Assembly: GCF_018881925.1 (NCBI RefSeq)
Contig: NZ_JACVPL010000001.1
Coordinates: forward strand, 124,001-188,000
Length of the DNA: 64,000 nt
Reading direction: 5' to 3'
DNA from: Polynucleobacter sp. Latsch14-2
GTDB taxonomy: Bacteria > Pseudomonadota > Gammaproteobacteria > Burkholderiales > Burkholderiaceae
Shown: positions 53,469 to 62,396 of the stretch, piece by piece
How the letters are laid out: every line of letters begins with the position of its first letter
Numbering within the stretch: the stretch's first letter is position 1
Made by a program: the position numbers and the translations under genes
The notes under the pieces: generated by a model
Told to the model about the DNA's origin: nothing
Seen by the model: only the letters and a program-made list of their open reading frames with translations
Database searches by the model: none

Positions 53469-56400
53469 ATGAATGCTCCATTAGCTTTGAATCAGTTGTT
53501 GGACGCCGAGGCCGGTGTGCCTCGTTTGCGTGAAATACCCTACAACTACACCTCCTTTTCTGATCGAGAAATCGTGATTCGCCTCCTAGGTGCGGAGTCA
53601 TGGCGAGTGCTAAACGACTTGCGTGGCGTTCGCCGTACTGGTCGCTCGGCTCGGATGTTATTTGAGATTTTGGGCGACATCTGGGTGGTTCAGCGCAATC
53701 CCTTTTTGCAAGACGATCTATTGGATAACGCTAATCGTCGTCAACTGTTGATTGATGCCTTATGGCATCGTTTGGGTGAAGTCAAGAAACGCTCCAGTGG
53801 TGATTCAGCAGGACAAGTTGAAATCTTATTAAGTGCTGCTCGTCGTGCGGTGGAAAGCTTTGAGAGCGGATTTAAGGAAGTTGAGCAGATTCGTAAGCGC
53901 GCTAAGAAAGTATTGGCTCGTCATACTGCTAAGGACAATATTTGTTTTGATGGCGTCTCTCGCGCAGCTCATGTAACTGATGCTACGGATTGGCGCGTTG
54001 AATTTCCATTGGTTATTTTAAAGCCAGACTACGAATCTGAAATTCCCGGTTTAGTAACGGCTTGTATTGAGTTAGGTCTAACGATTGTTCCGCGTGGCGG
54101 TGGTACGGGCTATACAGGAGGAGCGATTCCACTCTATGCCATGTCTGCCGTGATTAATACCGAGAAGCTTCAAGACATTGGAGGGGTGAAATCGCAACGT
54201 CTCCCTGGGGTTGATCATGAGGTGTCAACGATCTTTACTGGTGCAGGTGTTGTCACTCGTAGAGTGGCGGACGCGGCCGAGCACGCTGGCCTGGTGTTTG
54301 CGGTTGATCCTACCTCAGCTGATGCAAGTTGCATTGGTGGCAATATTGCGATGAATGCCGGTGGCAAGAAGGCCGTGCTCTGGGGTACTGCGCTTGACAA
54401 CTTAGCCAGTTGGCGAATGGTTGATCCTGAAGGCAATTGGTTGGATGTTGAACGTCTTGATCACAATCTTGGCAAGATTCATGTGGTAGAAAAAGTGCGC
54501 TTCCAACTAACTTGGTCAGATGGTGCAAGCGAGCCAGGTGAACGCATTCTAAAAAAAGAATTACTGGAGGTCGAGGGTAAACGTTTCCGTAAAGAAGGCT
54601 TAGGCAAAGATGTGACTGATAAATTTTTATCGGGCCTGCCTGGCGTGCAAAAAGAGGGTTGCGATGGCTTAATTACTAGTGCAACTTGGATATTGCATCG
54701 CATGCCGAAGTTTATGCGCACTGTTTGCCTTGAATTTTTTGGACAAGCACGTGAAGCCATCCCTAGCATTGTCGAGATCAAAGCTTATTTAGATAGCTTG
54801 AGCAAACAAGGTGGACCAATCTTGGCTGGCCTTGAACATTTAGATGATCGCTACTTAAGAGCGGTTGGCTATTCCACAAAGTCAAAACGCAATAGCTTGC
54901 CAAAGCTTGTTTTAATTGGCGATATCGCAGGTGATGATGAGGAAGCTGTAGCTGCGGCCACCAGTGAAGTGGTTCGTATGGCTAATCTGCGTGTGGGCGA
55001 AGGTTTTGTCGCCGTGAGCGCCGAAGCGCGCAAGAAGTTTTGGCTTGATCGCGCCCGTACAGCAGCGATTGCCCGCCATACTAATGCGTTCAAGATCAAT
55101 GAAGACGTGGTCATTCCATTGCCGCGAATGGGTGAATATACCGAGGGTATTGAGCGTATTAATATTGAGCTATCTCTCAAGAATAAGTTGCAAGTCTTGA
55201 GTGGCCTAGAAGTCTTTCTGAAGAAGAGCGCATTGCCTTTAGGAAAGAGTGATGAAGGGTATGAGATCCCTACTGCAGAAATTTTGGGAGATCGTGTACA
55301 GCAAGCATTGGATTTAATTGCCAGAGTGCGGGCGCGTTGGTCAGAGTGGTTAGACCAGATGAACACATATTTTCCGCAATTGCAGGATTACAGTTTGCGA
55401 GCTTCTTGGAAAGAGGAAGTGCGCTCCGAGCTCCGCATTATTTTTGGAGGTTTGGCTTTTGAGCCGATTCTAAATGAACTAGAGGCTATTCATAAGAAGG
55501 TCTTGCGTAAGCGCGTCTTCGTTGCTCTACACATGCATGCTGGCGATGGTAATGTGCATACCAATATCCCGGTGAACTCGGATGACTATGAGATGTTGCA
55601 AGATGCCCATCATGCAGTCGACAGAATTATGGCTCTGGCACGCTCTTTGGATGGCGTCATTTCGGGTGAGCATGGAATTGGTATTACCAAGCTGGAATAC
55701 CTCACCGAGGCAGAGCTAAAAGATTTTCGTAGCTATAAAAACCGCGTTGACCCAGAAGGGCGCTTCAATAAAGGTAAGTTGATGCCAAATGCCAATCTTA
55801 GCTTGGCTTACACGCCGAGCTTTGGTTTGATGGGTCACGAGTCCATCATCATGCAGCAAAGTGATATTGGCGCAATTGCAGATAGCATTAAAGATTGTTT
55901 GCGTTGTGGCAAATGCAAACCGGTTTGTTCTACTCATGTGCCGCGAGCGAATTTGCTATACAGCCCTCGTGACAAGATTTTGGCAACCTCACTGCTGATC
56001 GAGGCCTTCTTATACGAGGAGCAAACTCGTCGAGGTATTTCAATTCGTCATTGGGAAATGTTTGATGACGTTGCTGCGCACTGTACGGTTTGCCATAAGT
56101 GCTTAACTCCATGCCCAGTCAAAATTGACTTTGGGGATGTGACGATGAATATGCGCAATTTATTGCGCAAGATGGGCCAACAACGCTTTAACCCAGGTAC
56201 TGCTGCATCCATGTTCTTCTTAAATGCAACTAGTCCTGACACTATTAATCTTGCTCGTAAGGCCATGATTGGCTGGGGCTATAAAGCCCAGCGCTTGGGT
56301 AATGATTTATTGCGTAAATTTGCTAAAAAACAGACTGCACACCCACCCGCAACAGTGGGTAAGCCATCGATTAAAGAGCAGGTCATTTTCTTTGTAAATA

Positions 56401-57308
56401 AGAAGATGCCTGGTAACTTGCCTAAGAAAACTGCGCGGGCACTATTAGATATAGAGGACGCTGATTACGTTCCGATTATTAGGGACCCTAAAACGACTTC
56501 AGCAGATACTGAAGCAGTGTTTTATTTCCCGGGTTGTGGTTCTGAGCGTTTATTCTCTCAGGTGGGGTTGGCCACACAAGCAATGCTATGGAATGTGGGT
56601 GTTCAGACAGTTTTACCACCAGGGTATTTATGTTGTGGTTACCCGCAACGTGGCAACGGCGAATTTGATAAAGCCGAGAAAATGATTACGGATAACCGCG
56701 TGCTATTCCATCGCGTTGCCAATACATTGAATTATCTCGATATCAAAACGGTCGTTGTTTCTTGTGGAACTTGCTATGACCAATTGGCCGGATATCAGTT
56801 TGAGCAGATTTTCCCAGGCTGCCGAATCATTGATATTCACGAGTATTTATTGGAGAAGGGCGTTAAGCTTTCTAATGTCACTGGCGTGAAATATATGTAT
56901 CACGATCCTTGCCACTCACCTATGAAATTGCAAGATCCAATGAAAACGGTGAATGAGTTAATTGAAATGCAAGATGGCGTAGCCATCAAGAAGAATGACC
57001 GTTGCTGTGGGGAGTCGGGAACGCTTGCAGTGACGCGCCCAGATATTTCTACCCAAGTACGTTTCCGCAAGCAAATTGAAATGGAGAAGGCTGCCAATGA
57101 ATTGCGTAAGGGTGATGAGGCTGCTGACGTTAAGGTGTTGACTAGCTGCCCATCTTGCTTGCAAGGGTTGTCCCGTTTTGATGCAGATAGTGATACAACA
57201 GCCGATTACATTGTTGTGGAGATGGCACAAAAAATATTAGGTAAAAATTGGATGCAGGATTATGTTGCCAAGGCTAACCAAGGTGGTATTGAGAGGGTAT
57301 TGGTTTAA
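53469..57308 (+). CDS. Large FAD/Fe-S oxidoreductase (DUF3683, GlcD-like and GlpC-like parts fused)
   Basis: 1279 residues. N-terminal DUF3683-type domain (about 15-90, [21 protein letters not shown]); FAD-binding domain of the glycolate-oxidase/D-lactate-dehydrogenase class ([11 protein letters not shown], about 205-215); FAD-oxidase C domain ([14 protein letters not shown] about 688, [13 protein letters not shown]); two 4Fe-4S sites ([11 protein letters not shown] about 810, [12 protein letters not shown]); two CCG cysteine-rich domains ([11 protein letters not shown] about 1018, HDPCHSP about 1145, [10 protein letters not shown]). Likely oxidises a D-2-hydroxy acid (D-lactate or 2-hydroxyglutarate) and passes electrons to the quinone pool. 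The substrate is not evident. Confidence 0.88.
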   Translation: MNAPLALNQLLDAEAGVPRLREIPYNYTSFSDREIVIRLLGAESWRVLNDLRGVRRTGRSARMLFEILGDIWVVQRNPFLQDDLLDNANRRQLLIDALWHRLGEVKKRSSGDSAGQVEILLSAARRAVESFESGFKEVEQIRKRAKKVLARHTAKDNICFDGVSRAAHVTDATDWRVEFPLVILKPDYESEIPGLVTACIELGLTIVPRGGGTGYTGGAIPLYAMSAVINTEKLQDIGGVKSQRLPGVDHEVSTIFTGAGVVTRRVADAAEHAGLVFAVDPTSADASCIGGNIAMNAGGKKAVLWGTALDNLASWRMVDPEGNWLDVERLDHNLGKIHVVEKVRFQLTWSDGASEPGERILKKELLEVEGKRFRKEGLGKDVTDKFLSGLPGVQKEGCDGLITSATWILHRMPKFMRTVCLEFFGQAREAIPSIVEIKAYLDSLSKQGGPILAGLEHLDDRYLRAVGYSTKSKRNSLPKLVLIGDIAGDDEEAVAAATSEVVRMANLRVGEGFVAVSAEARKKFWLDRARTAAIARHTNAFKINEDVVIPLPRMGEYTEGIERINIELSLKNKLQVLSGLEVFLKKSALPLGKSDEGYEIPTAEILGDRVQQALDLIARVRARWSEWLDQMNTYFPQLQDYSLRASWKEEVRSELRIIFGGLAFEPILNELEAIHKKVLRKRVFVALHMHAGDGNVHTNIPVNSDDYEMLQDAHHAVDRIMALARSLDGVISGEHGIGITKLEYLTEAELKDFRSYKNRVDPEGRFNKGKLMPNANLSLAYTPSFGLMGHESIIMQQSDIGAIADSIKDCLRCGKCKPVCSTHVPRANLLYSPRDKILATSLLIEAFLYEEQTRRGISIRHWEMFDDVAAHCTVCHKCLTPCPVKIDFGDVTMNMRNLLRKMGQQRFNPGTAASMFFLNATSPDTINLARKAMIGWGYKAQRLGNDLLRKFAKKQTAHPPATVGKPSIKEQVIFFVNKKMPGNLPKKTARALLDIEDADYVPIIRDPKTTSADTEAVFYFPGCGSERLFSQVGLATQAMLWNVGVQTVLPPGYLCCGYPQRGNGEFDKAEKMITDNRVLFHRVANTLNYLDIKTVVVSCGTCYDQLAGYQFEQIFPGCRIIDIHEYLLEKGVKLSNVTGVKYMYHDPCHSPMKLQDPMKTVNELIEMQDGVAIKKNDRCCGESGTLAVTRPDISTQVRFRKQIEMEKAANELRKGDEAADVKVLTSCPSCLQGLSRFDADSDTTADYIVVEMAQKILGKNWMQDYVAKANQGGIERVLV

Positions 57309-57706
57309 TGATTCCAAGCAATATTGTGGTTCACCAACAATCCAAGGTATTGGAGCTTGCTTACGAAAATGGCAAGACTTACCGTCTACCATTTGAGTTT
57401 CTCAGAGTGTTATCGCCTTCAGCTGAGGTTCAAGGTCATGGCCCCGGCCAAGAGACGTTACAAACCGGTAAGCGCGAGGTATTGATTGCCAATATCGAGC
57501 CAGTGGGTCACTATGCCCTGAAGCCTAGCTTTTCGGATGGACATGACTCTGGTTTGTATTCTTGGGATTTTTTACAATATTTATGCGAAAACCAAGAGCA
57601 ATTATGGAAACTGTATTTGGATAAATTGGCTGTTGCTGGTCTTGATCGGGATGCGCCAATGACATCGCAGCAGCATTCGCATGATCATTCCTGTGGAAGT
57701 CATTGA
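57308..57706 (+). CDS. DUF971 domain protein with histidine-rich tail
   Basis: 132 residues. One DUF971 domain ([22 protein letters not shown], then [25 protein letters not shown]), a fold found in plant frataxin-linked and Fe-S assembly-related proteins but with no settled function in bacteria. The end is [13 protein letters not shown], a possible metal-binding tail. The ATG overlaps the previous stop (TAATG) and its own stop overlaps ubiE (TGATG). It lies directly before ubiE, a frequent betaproteobacterial order. Confidence 0.9.
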   Translation: MIPSNIVVHQQSKVLELAYENGKTYRLPFEFLRVLSPSAEVQGHGPGQETLQTGKREVLIANIEPVGHYALKPSFSDGHDSGLYSWDFLQYLCENQEQLWKLYLDKLAVAGLDRDAPMTSQQHSHDHSCGSH

Positions 57707-58449
57707 TGAGTAAGACCCATTTCGGTTATCAAAGTGTTGATGAGGCTGAAAAAGCCAGCAAGGTCGCCGAAGTATTTCATTCGGTGGCGAGTAAATATGA
57801 TGTGATGAATGACTTGATGTCATTTGGCTTACATCGTTTGTGGAAAAAAATCACTATTGCTCGTGCACAAGTGCGTCCGGGACAAAAAGTACTCGATATT
57901 GCGGGTGGTACTGGCGACTTGGCCGCTGCTTTTGCTAAGGCTACAGCGTGGGGTGCAAATCCTGACGCCCAAGTTTGGCTGAGTGATATCAATGCCTCTA
58001 TGTTGGGTGTTGGGCGCGATCGCCTGCTTGATCGAGGTTTAGCGCTTCCTTGCGTTCAATTTGATGCAGAGAAAATTCCTTTTCCGGCGAATCATTTTGA
58101 TGTGGTGACGGTGGCTTTTGGTCTACGTAATATGACACATAAAGATGTGGCATTAGGCGAGATGTGTCGGGTCATTAAACCTGGTGGACGTGTTTTGGTC
58201 CTAGAGTTTTCTAAGCCAGATGCTTTTTTACAGCCGGTTTATGACGCGTATTCATTTAAGGTCTTACCCTGGCTTGGCGACAAGATCGCACAAGACTCAG
58301 AAAGCTATCGTTATTTAGCTGAGTCCATTAGGATGCATCCAGACGCTGATGCCCTAAAAGAAATCATGCTGGGTGTAGGATTTGATGAGGTTGAAACCCA
58401 CAGAATGACCGGCGGCATCGTTGCCTTGCACATTGGAATTAAATACTGA
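57706..58449 (+). CDS. ubiE: Ubiquinone/menaquinone C-methyltransferase UbiE
   Basis: SAM-dependent C-methylation in ubiquinone synthesis. 247 residues from the ATG at 57706 (the TTG three bases earlier is unlikely). Motif [16 protein letters not shown], the UbiE signatures [18 protein letters not shown] and [14 protein letters not shown], and [14 protein letters not shown] are intact. Near ubiJ and ubiB, so three ubiquinone genes lie within 4 kb. Confidence 0.97.
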   Translation: MSKTHFGYQSVDEAEKASKVAEVFHSVASKYDVMNDLMSFGLHRLWKKITIARAQVRPGQKVLDIAGGTGDLAAAFAKATAWGANPDAQVWLSDINASMLGVGRDRLLDRGLALPCVQFDAEKIPFPANHFDVVTVAFGLRNMTHKDVALGEMCRVIKPGGRVLVLEFSKPDAFLQPVYDAYSFKVLPWLGDKIAQDSESYRYLAESIRMHPDADALKEIMLGVGFDEVETHRMTGGIVALHIGIKY

Positions 58450-58506
58450 TTAATTTGTAGTTTGAATTACTTAAGCAATACAGCGCTTACACAAGGGGTA
58501 AATAAA

Positions 58507-59409
58507 ATGAATAAGCATTTTTTCAAAGCGGTACTATTAAGTCTGAGTTTGGTATTTGCTTTAGTTGGCGAGGCTGACGCTGCTCGTTTGGGTGGTGGCA
58601 GAAGCTTCGGTAGGGCGCCAAGTGCACCAATGCAAAGACAGGCGGCACCTGTCCAAAAACCAGTTCAACAAGCTCAGCCTTCGGCTCCAGCTCCAGCATC
58701 GCAAGCGCCGACGCCTAGTCGTTTTGGCGGAATGGGGGGAATTTTGGGTGGCTTAGCTGCTGGTCTTGGGATTGGCTATCTTTTATCCCACTTTGGCATG
58801 GGGGAGGCAGCATCATCTCTTATTACTGGTTTATTGATTGCCGCATTAGCTGGTTTTGTCATTATGTTTGTTATTAGGAGATTGCTGCCCGCAATGCCTG
58901 GTGTGGGACAAGCTTCTGGTGCACCCATGCAGCGCGCCACGTTTGATAAGCTACCAAGAAATGAACCTGGGTTCAATCCAGCCGCCAATGCTTTTGGTGG
59001 CACAAGTGCAGAGCCTGAGCCATTTAAATCAACCTTGCCACCAGGGTTTGATGAGTACACTTTTTTAGAAAATGCGAAACAATATTTTGTGGGCTTACAA
59101 AAAGCTTGGGATCAGGGTGATTTGGCTGCTTTGCGAGAATTTACTACTGCCGAAATGTTTGCCACGATTCAGCAAGATTTAGCTGGCCGCACCGATGGCG
59201 CTAATCGGACAGACGTTATCAGAATCAATGCACAACTTTTAGGTATTGAAGTGGCTGATAACGCTTATTACTGCAGCGTTCAGTTTGGTGGAATCATTCA
59301 AGAGCAACAAGGTGCTCCTGCAAATAACTTCTCCGAAATCTGGAATTTGAGCAAGCCAGTTGAAGGTCCTGGGGGCTGGGTACTAGCAGGTATTCAGCAG
59401 TTGGTTTAA
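58507..59409 (+). CDS. Tim44-like domain membrane protein
   Basis: 300 residues from the ATG at 58507 (AAGGGGT ribosome site). Signal peptide to about residue 26 (EADA/ARLGGG), an Arg/Gln/Pro/Ala-rich stretch (about 35-75), a glycine-rich hydrophobic segment then a membrane helix (about 105-132), and a C-terminal Tim44-like domain (about 180-300; FLENAKQYFVGLQKAWDQGDLAALREFTTAEMF in parts). The family is common in betaproteobacteria between ubiE and ubiJ; function unknown. Confidence 0.9.
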   Translation: MNKHFFKAVLLSLSLVFALVGEADAARLGGGRSFGRAPSAPMQRQAAPVQKPVQQAQPSAPAPASQAPTPSRFGGMGGILGGLAAGLGIGYLLSHFGMGEAASSLITGLLIAALAGFVIMFVIRRLLPAMPGVGQASGAPMQRATFDKLPRNEPGFNPAANAFGGTSAEPEPFKSTLPPGFDEYTFLENAKQYFVGLQKAWDQGDLAALREFTTAEMFATIQQDLAGRTDGANRTDVIRINAQLLGIEVADNAYYCSVQFGGIIQEQQGAPANNFSEIWNLSKPVEGPGGWVLAGIQQLV

Positions 59410-59429
59410 GCTTGAGGTACTTTCCATTG

Positions 59430-59455
59430 GAAACCCGCACTCGTGCGGGTTTTTT
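59430..59455 (+). terminator. Terminator between the Tim44-domain gene and ubiJ
   Basis: AAACCCGCAC and GTGCGGGTTT pair around TC (a loop of about six bases in practice), followed by TTTT. It ends seven bases before the ubiJ ATG. Confidence 0.8.
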
Positions 59456-59461
59456 ACACTC

Positions 59462-60079
59462 ATGAATGCTGTTTCTAAGACACATACCATTGCGGCTGGC
59501 GTAGCAAGCCAGGGGATGAACCATGTGTTATCCGCTGAGCCATGGGCTTTGGCGGAACTAGCGCGACATGCCGGCAAAACTGTCCTTTTGCGATCTCCTG
59601 TAGGCGACCTTTGTTTTGAAATTACTTCCACTGGCCTATTAGCTGCATCAAAATCCGTGGATGATAGCTCCTTAATTTTGGAGGTATCAGCCAAGGTATT
59701 GGGTGAGCTTTCCAGTGGTTCAGGCACGCTGCGTGAACAGGCTTTTAAGGCGGTGAAGATTACTGGCGATGCTGATTTAGCGCAATTATTAGGACGTCTT
59801 GTGGGTCAAGTTCGCTGGGAGTATGAAGAAGATTTGGCAAAATTTTTGGGAGATGCTCCGGCAAATTTCGTAGTACGCCAAGGCAAGAAATTTGTTTCAG
59901 CAAGCCAATCTGCAGCAAGCGATTTTGTCGATAATGTTGTCGAGTATGTTACTGAAGAAAGAAGAGTATTGCTCAATCAGCGAGACTTTAAAGCTCACAA
60001 GAATGCATTGAATGAACTACGTGATGCGGTTGATCGTATGGATAAACGAATTCAATTAATAGTACAGAAGGCTAAATAA
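59462..60079 (+). CDS. ubiJ: Ubiquinone biosynthesis accessory factor UbiJ (SCP2 domain)
   Basis: 205 residues. N-terminal SCP2-like lipid-binding domain (NHVLSAEPWALAELARHAGKTVLL, then ITGDADLAQLLGRLVGQVRWEYEEDLAKFLGD), and a C-terminal coiled coil (DFKAHKNALNELRDAVDRMDKRIQLI). UbiJ helps assemble the soluble Ubi complex that carries ubiquinone intermediates. Directly before ubiB, which supports the call. The ATG follows a terminator hairpin closely and lacks a ribosome site. Confidence 0.9.
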   Translation: MNAVSKTHTIAAGVASQGMNHVLSAEPWALAELARHAGKTVLLRSPVGDLCFEITSTGLLAASKSVDDSSLILEVSAKVLGELSSGSGTLREQAFKAVKITGDADLAQLLGRLVGQVRWEYEEDLAKFLGDAPANFVVRQGKKFVSASQSAASDFVDNVVEYVTEERRVLLNQRDFKAHKNALNELRDAVDRMDKRIQLIVQKAK

Positions 60080-60082
60080 ATC

Positions 60083-61663
60083 GTGCGTCGACTTGCTCGT
60101 CTTTGTTTCATTTTCTTTACCGCTTGGCGCTTCGGCCTCTTGCCTTTATTGCGAGATAACTTAAAGCCCGGCATTAGCCGAAGTTTCCTTTGCATTCTTT
60201 GTTGGACTTCACCCAATTCTGATTTACCTAGGGGCGCTCGTATTCGCTTAACCCTTGAAGCCCTTGGACCTATATTTGTAAAGTTTGGACAGGTCCTTTC
60301 AACGCGGCGAGATTTATTACCAGAAGATATTTCTGATGAACTAGCAAAATTACAGGATCAAGTCCCACCATTTTCGAATGCAGAGTCGCGGCGCTTAATT
60401 GAAGAGGCGCTTGGACAGCCCATTGAAGAAATATTTTTGAGTTTCGATGCTAGCCCGGTGGCTAGTGCCTCCGTAGCTCAGGTGCACTTTGGAATTTTGC
60501 GTGCAACTGAGAAGCACCCGGAGTGGCATCATCGGGCCGCAGCTATTAAAGTCTTGCGCCCTGGAATCTTGCCGGTGATTGAAGGCGATATTGCCTTGAT
60601 GTATGACTTGGCAAAAATTATTGAGCGCACATCTGAAGATGGTCGTCGCTTAAAGCCGCGAGAAAATGTTGCTGAGTTTGACACCTATTTGCATGATGAG
60701 CTAGATCTCATGCGAGAAGCGGCAAATGCAAGTCAATTGCGCCGGTATTTCACGGACTCTAAAAAGTTGATGATTCCAGAGATGTATTGGGATCTATGTC
60801 ACACCAATGTCATTGTGATGGAACGTATGGAGGGTATCTCCATTGGTCGTAATGAGGAATTGCGTGCAGCGGGTGTTGATTTTAAAAAGTTGGCCGCAGA
60901 TGGCGTTGAAATATTTTTTACACAAGTTTTTGAATATGGTTTTTTCCATGCAGATATGCACCCAGGAAATATCATGATCAGCTTAGAGCCAGAAACTTTC
61001 GGTCGTTTTATTTCTTTGGATTTTGGCATCGTTGGCGCTTTGAGTGAGTCAGACAAAAATTACTTGGCCCTGAATTTTTTGGCGTTCTTTAATCGCGATT
61101 ACCGGCGCGTTGCTGAGTTGCATATTGAATCCGGTTGGGTTCCTGCCAATACACGCGTAGAGGAATTAGAAGGGGCAGTACGTTCCGTCTGTGAGCCTTA
61201 CTTCGATCGTCCTTTAAAAGAGATTTCGCTGGGAATTGTATTGATGCGTTTATTTCAAACCTCGCGTCGCTTTAAGGTGGAAATTCAGCCGCAACTAACT
61301 TTGTTGCAAAAAACACTCTTGAATGTTGAGGGGCTTGCTCGCCAATTGGATCCAGACTTAGATCTCTGGAAAACGGCAAAACCGATTTTGGAGAAGTGGA
61401 TAAGTCAGCAGTTGGGGTGGCGCGGACTGCTCGATGGCCTCAAGGCAGAGGCGCCTGCATGGGCCAGAATCTTACCAACTTTGCCCCGTTTAATTGCTGA
61501 AAGCTTGGCGCAAAGCCAGAAAAAAGAACAAAACGTCGAACTAGAGGTTTTAAAGGCTCTTTTACAGCAGGAAAGACGCACTCACCGATTAATTATGGGC
61601 GGATTGCTCTTTGCAGGTGGGTTTTTGGCTGGAATTTTGATAATCGGCCTAGGTATTTATTAG
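60083..61663 (+). CDS. ubiB: Ubiquinone biosynthesis regulatory protein kinase-like UbiB
   Basis: Atypical kinase/ATPase of the ABC1/ADCK family required for ubiquinone synthesis. 526 residues with a GTG start. The KxGQ motif ([16 protein letters not shown]), [12 protein letters not shown], the AIKVLRPG lysine, [11 protein letters not shown] and SLDFGIVG are intact; the C-terminus has one or two membrane helices ([20 protein letters not shown]). It follows ubiJ by three bases. Confidence 0.96.
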   Translation: MRRLARLCFIFFTAWRFGLLPLLRDNLKPGISRSFLCILCWTSPNSDLPRGARIRLTLEALGPIFVKFGQVLSTRRDLLPEDISDELAKLQDQVPPFSNAESRRLIEEALGQPIEEIFLSFDASPVASASVAQVHFGILRATEKHPEWHHRAAAIKVLRPGILPVIEGDIALMYDLAKIIERTSEDGRRLKPRENVAEFDTYLHDELDLMREAANASQLRRYFTDSKKLMIPEMYWDLCHTNVIVMERMEGISIGRNEELRAAGVDFKKLAADGVEIFFTQVFEYGFFHADMHPGNIMISLEPETFGRFISLDFGIVGALSESDKNYLALNFLAFFNRDYRRVAELHIESGWVPANTRVEELEGAVRSVCEPYFDRPLKEISLGIVLMRLFQTSRRFKVEIQPQLTLLQKTLLNVEGLARQLDPDLDLWKTAKPILEKWISQQLGWRGLLDGLKAEAPAWARILPTLPRLIAESLAQSQKKEQNVELEVLKALLQQERRTHRLIMGGLLFAGGFLAGILIIGLGIY

Positions 61664-61681
61664 TCTTTCGCCGAATGGCCT

Positions 61682-61706
61682 CTAACCCGTTAAAATAGCG
61701 GGTTAG
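61682..61706. repeat. Inverted repeat CTAACCCG/CGGGTTAG around a -10-like sequence
   Basis: Eight-base arms with a nine-base centre TTAAAATAG containing TAAAAT. It lies 18 bases after the ubiB stop and 21 bases before the DUF502 start. It could be a weak terminator without a T tract, or an operator over a promoter for the DUF502 gene and aspS. Confidence 0.5.
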
Positions 61707-61726
61707 GCAAAGCACAAGCATTTCAT

Positions 61727-62380
61727 ATGAAAAAATACTTTATCGCAGGCATTCTTGTATGGGCCCCCATGGCCGTCACTATTTGGGTGATTACTTGGGG
61801 CTTGGATTTGCTCGACGGTGTTTTTGGTTCGGTGATGCACGCCATTATTGCCGTATTTCCAAGTCAATTTTCTGCCGATCTTCAGCATTTCCGCAACTTG
61901 CCTGCCGTTGGTATTGCGATAGTGATTGCGGTCATTATGTTGACCGGCTTGCTTGCTATTAGTTTTGCAGGTCAGTGGTGGATGAAGGTTTGGGATCGGC
62001 TCGTTAATCGCATCCCGGTGGTACGTTCCATTTATTCCAGTGTGCAACAAGTGTCATCTACTTTATTTTCTGGAAGTGGCCAGGCATTTAGTAAGGCGCT
62101 ATTAATTCGTTACCCGCACGCTGACTCTTGGGCGATCGCGTTTCAGACGGGCATTCCAGCTCAAGAGGTAACTGCTAAATTGGGTGCAGATTATGTCAAT
62201 GTCTTTTTGCCGACCACTCCAAATCCAACTTCTGGTTTTTTTATGGTTGTGCCTCGTGCGCAAACGATCGAATTAAATATGAGTGTAGAAGAAGCGCTCA
62301 AACATATTGTTTCAATGGGATCTGTTCCTCCCACTAGCCCAACTGGCCTGAATGCTATTCAGCCACCAAATCATCTTTGA
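61727..62380 (+). CDS. DUF502 family membrane protein
   Basis: 217 residues with two N-terminal membrane helices (about 4-25 and 60-85, AVGIAIVIAVIMLTGLLAISFAG) and a soluble C-terminal part containing RIPVVRSIYSSVQQVSSTLFSG and NVFLPTTPNPTSGFFMVVPR. These fit DUF502 (PF04367). Function unknown. In betaproteobacteria it almost always precedes aspS, as here (16 bases). Confidence 0.93.
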   Translation: MKKYFIAGILVWAPMAVTIWVITWGLDLLDGVFGSVMHAIIAVFPSQFSADLQHFRNLPAVGIAIVIAVIMLTGLLAISFAGQWWMKVWDRLVNRIPVVRSIYSSVQQVSSTLFSGSGQAFSKALLIRYPHADSWAIAFQTGIPAQEVTAKLGADYVNVFLPTTPNPTSGFFMVVPRAQTIELNMSVEEALKHIVSMGSVPPTSPTGLNAIQPPNHL

Positions 62381-62396
62381 TTTATAGGAAATTGTT

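Noticed and set aside
54869..55366. 165-codon minus-strand open frame
   Set aside because: Antisense to the large flavin oxidoreductase; no independent support.
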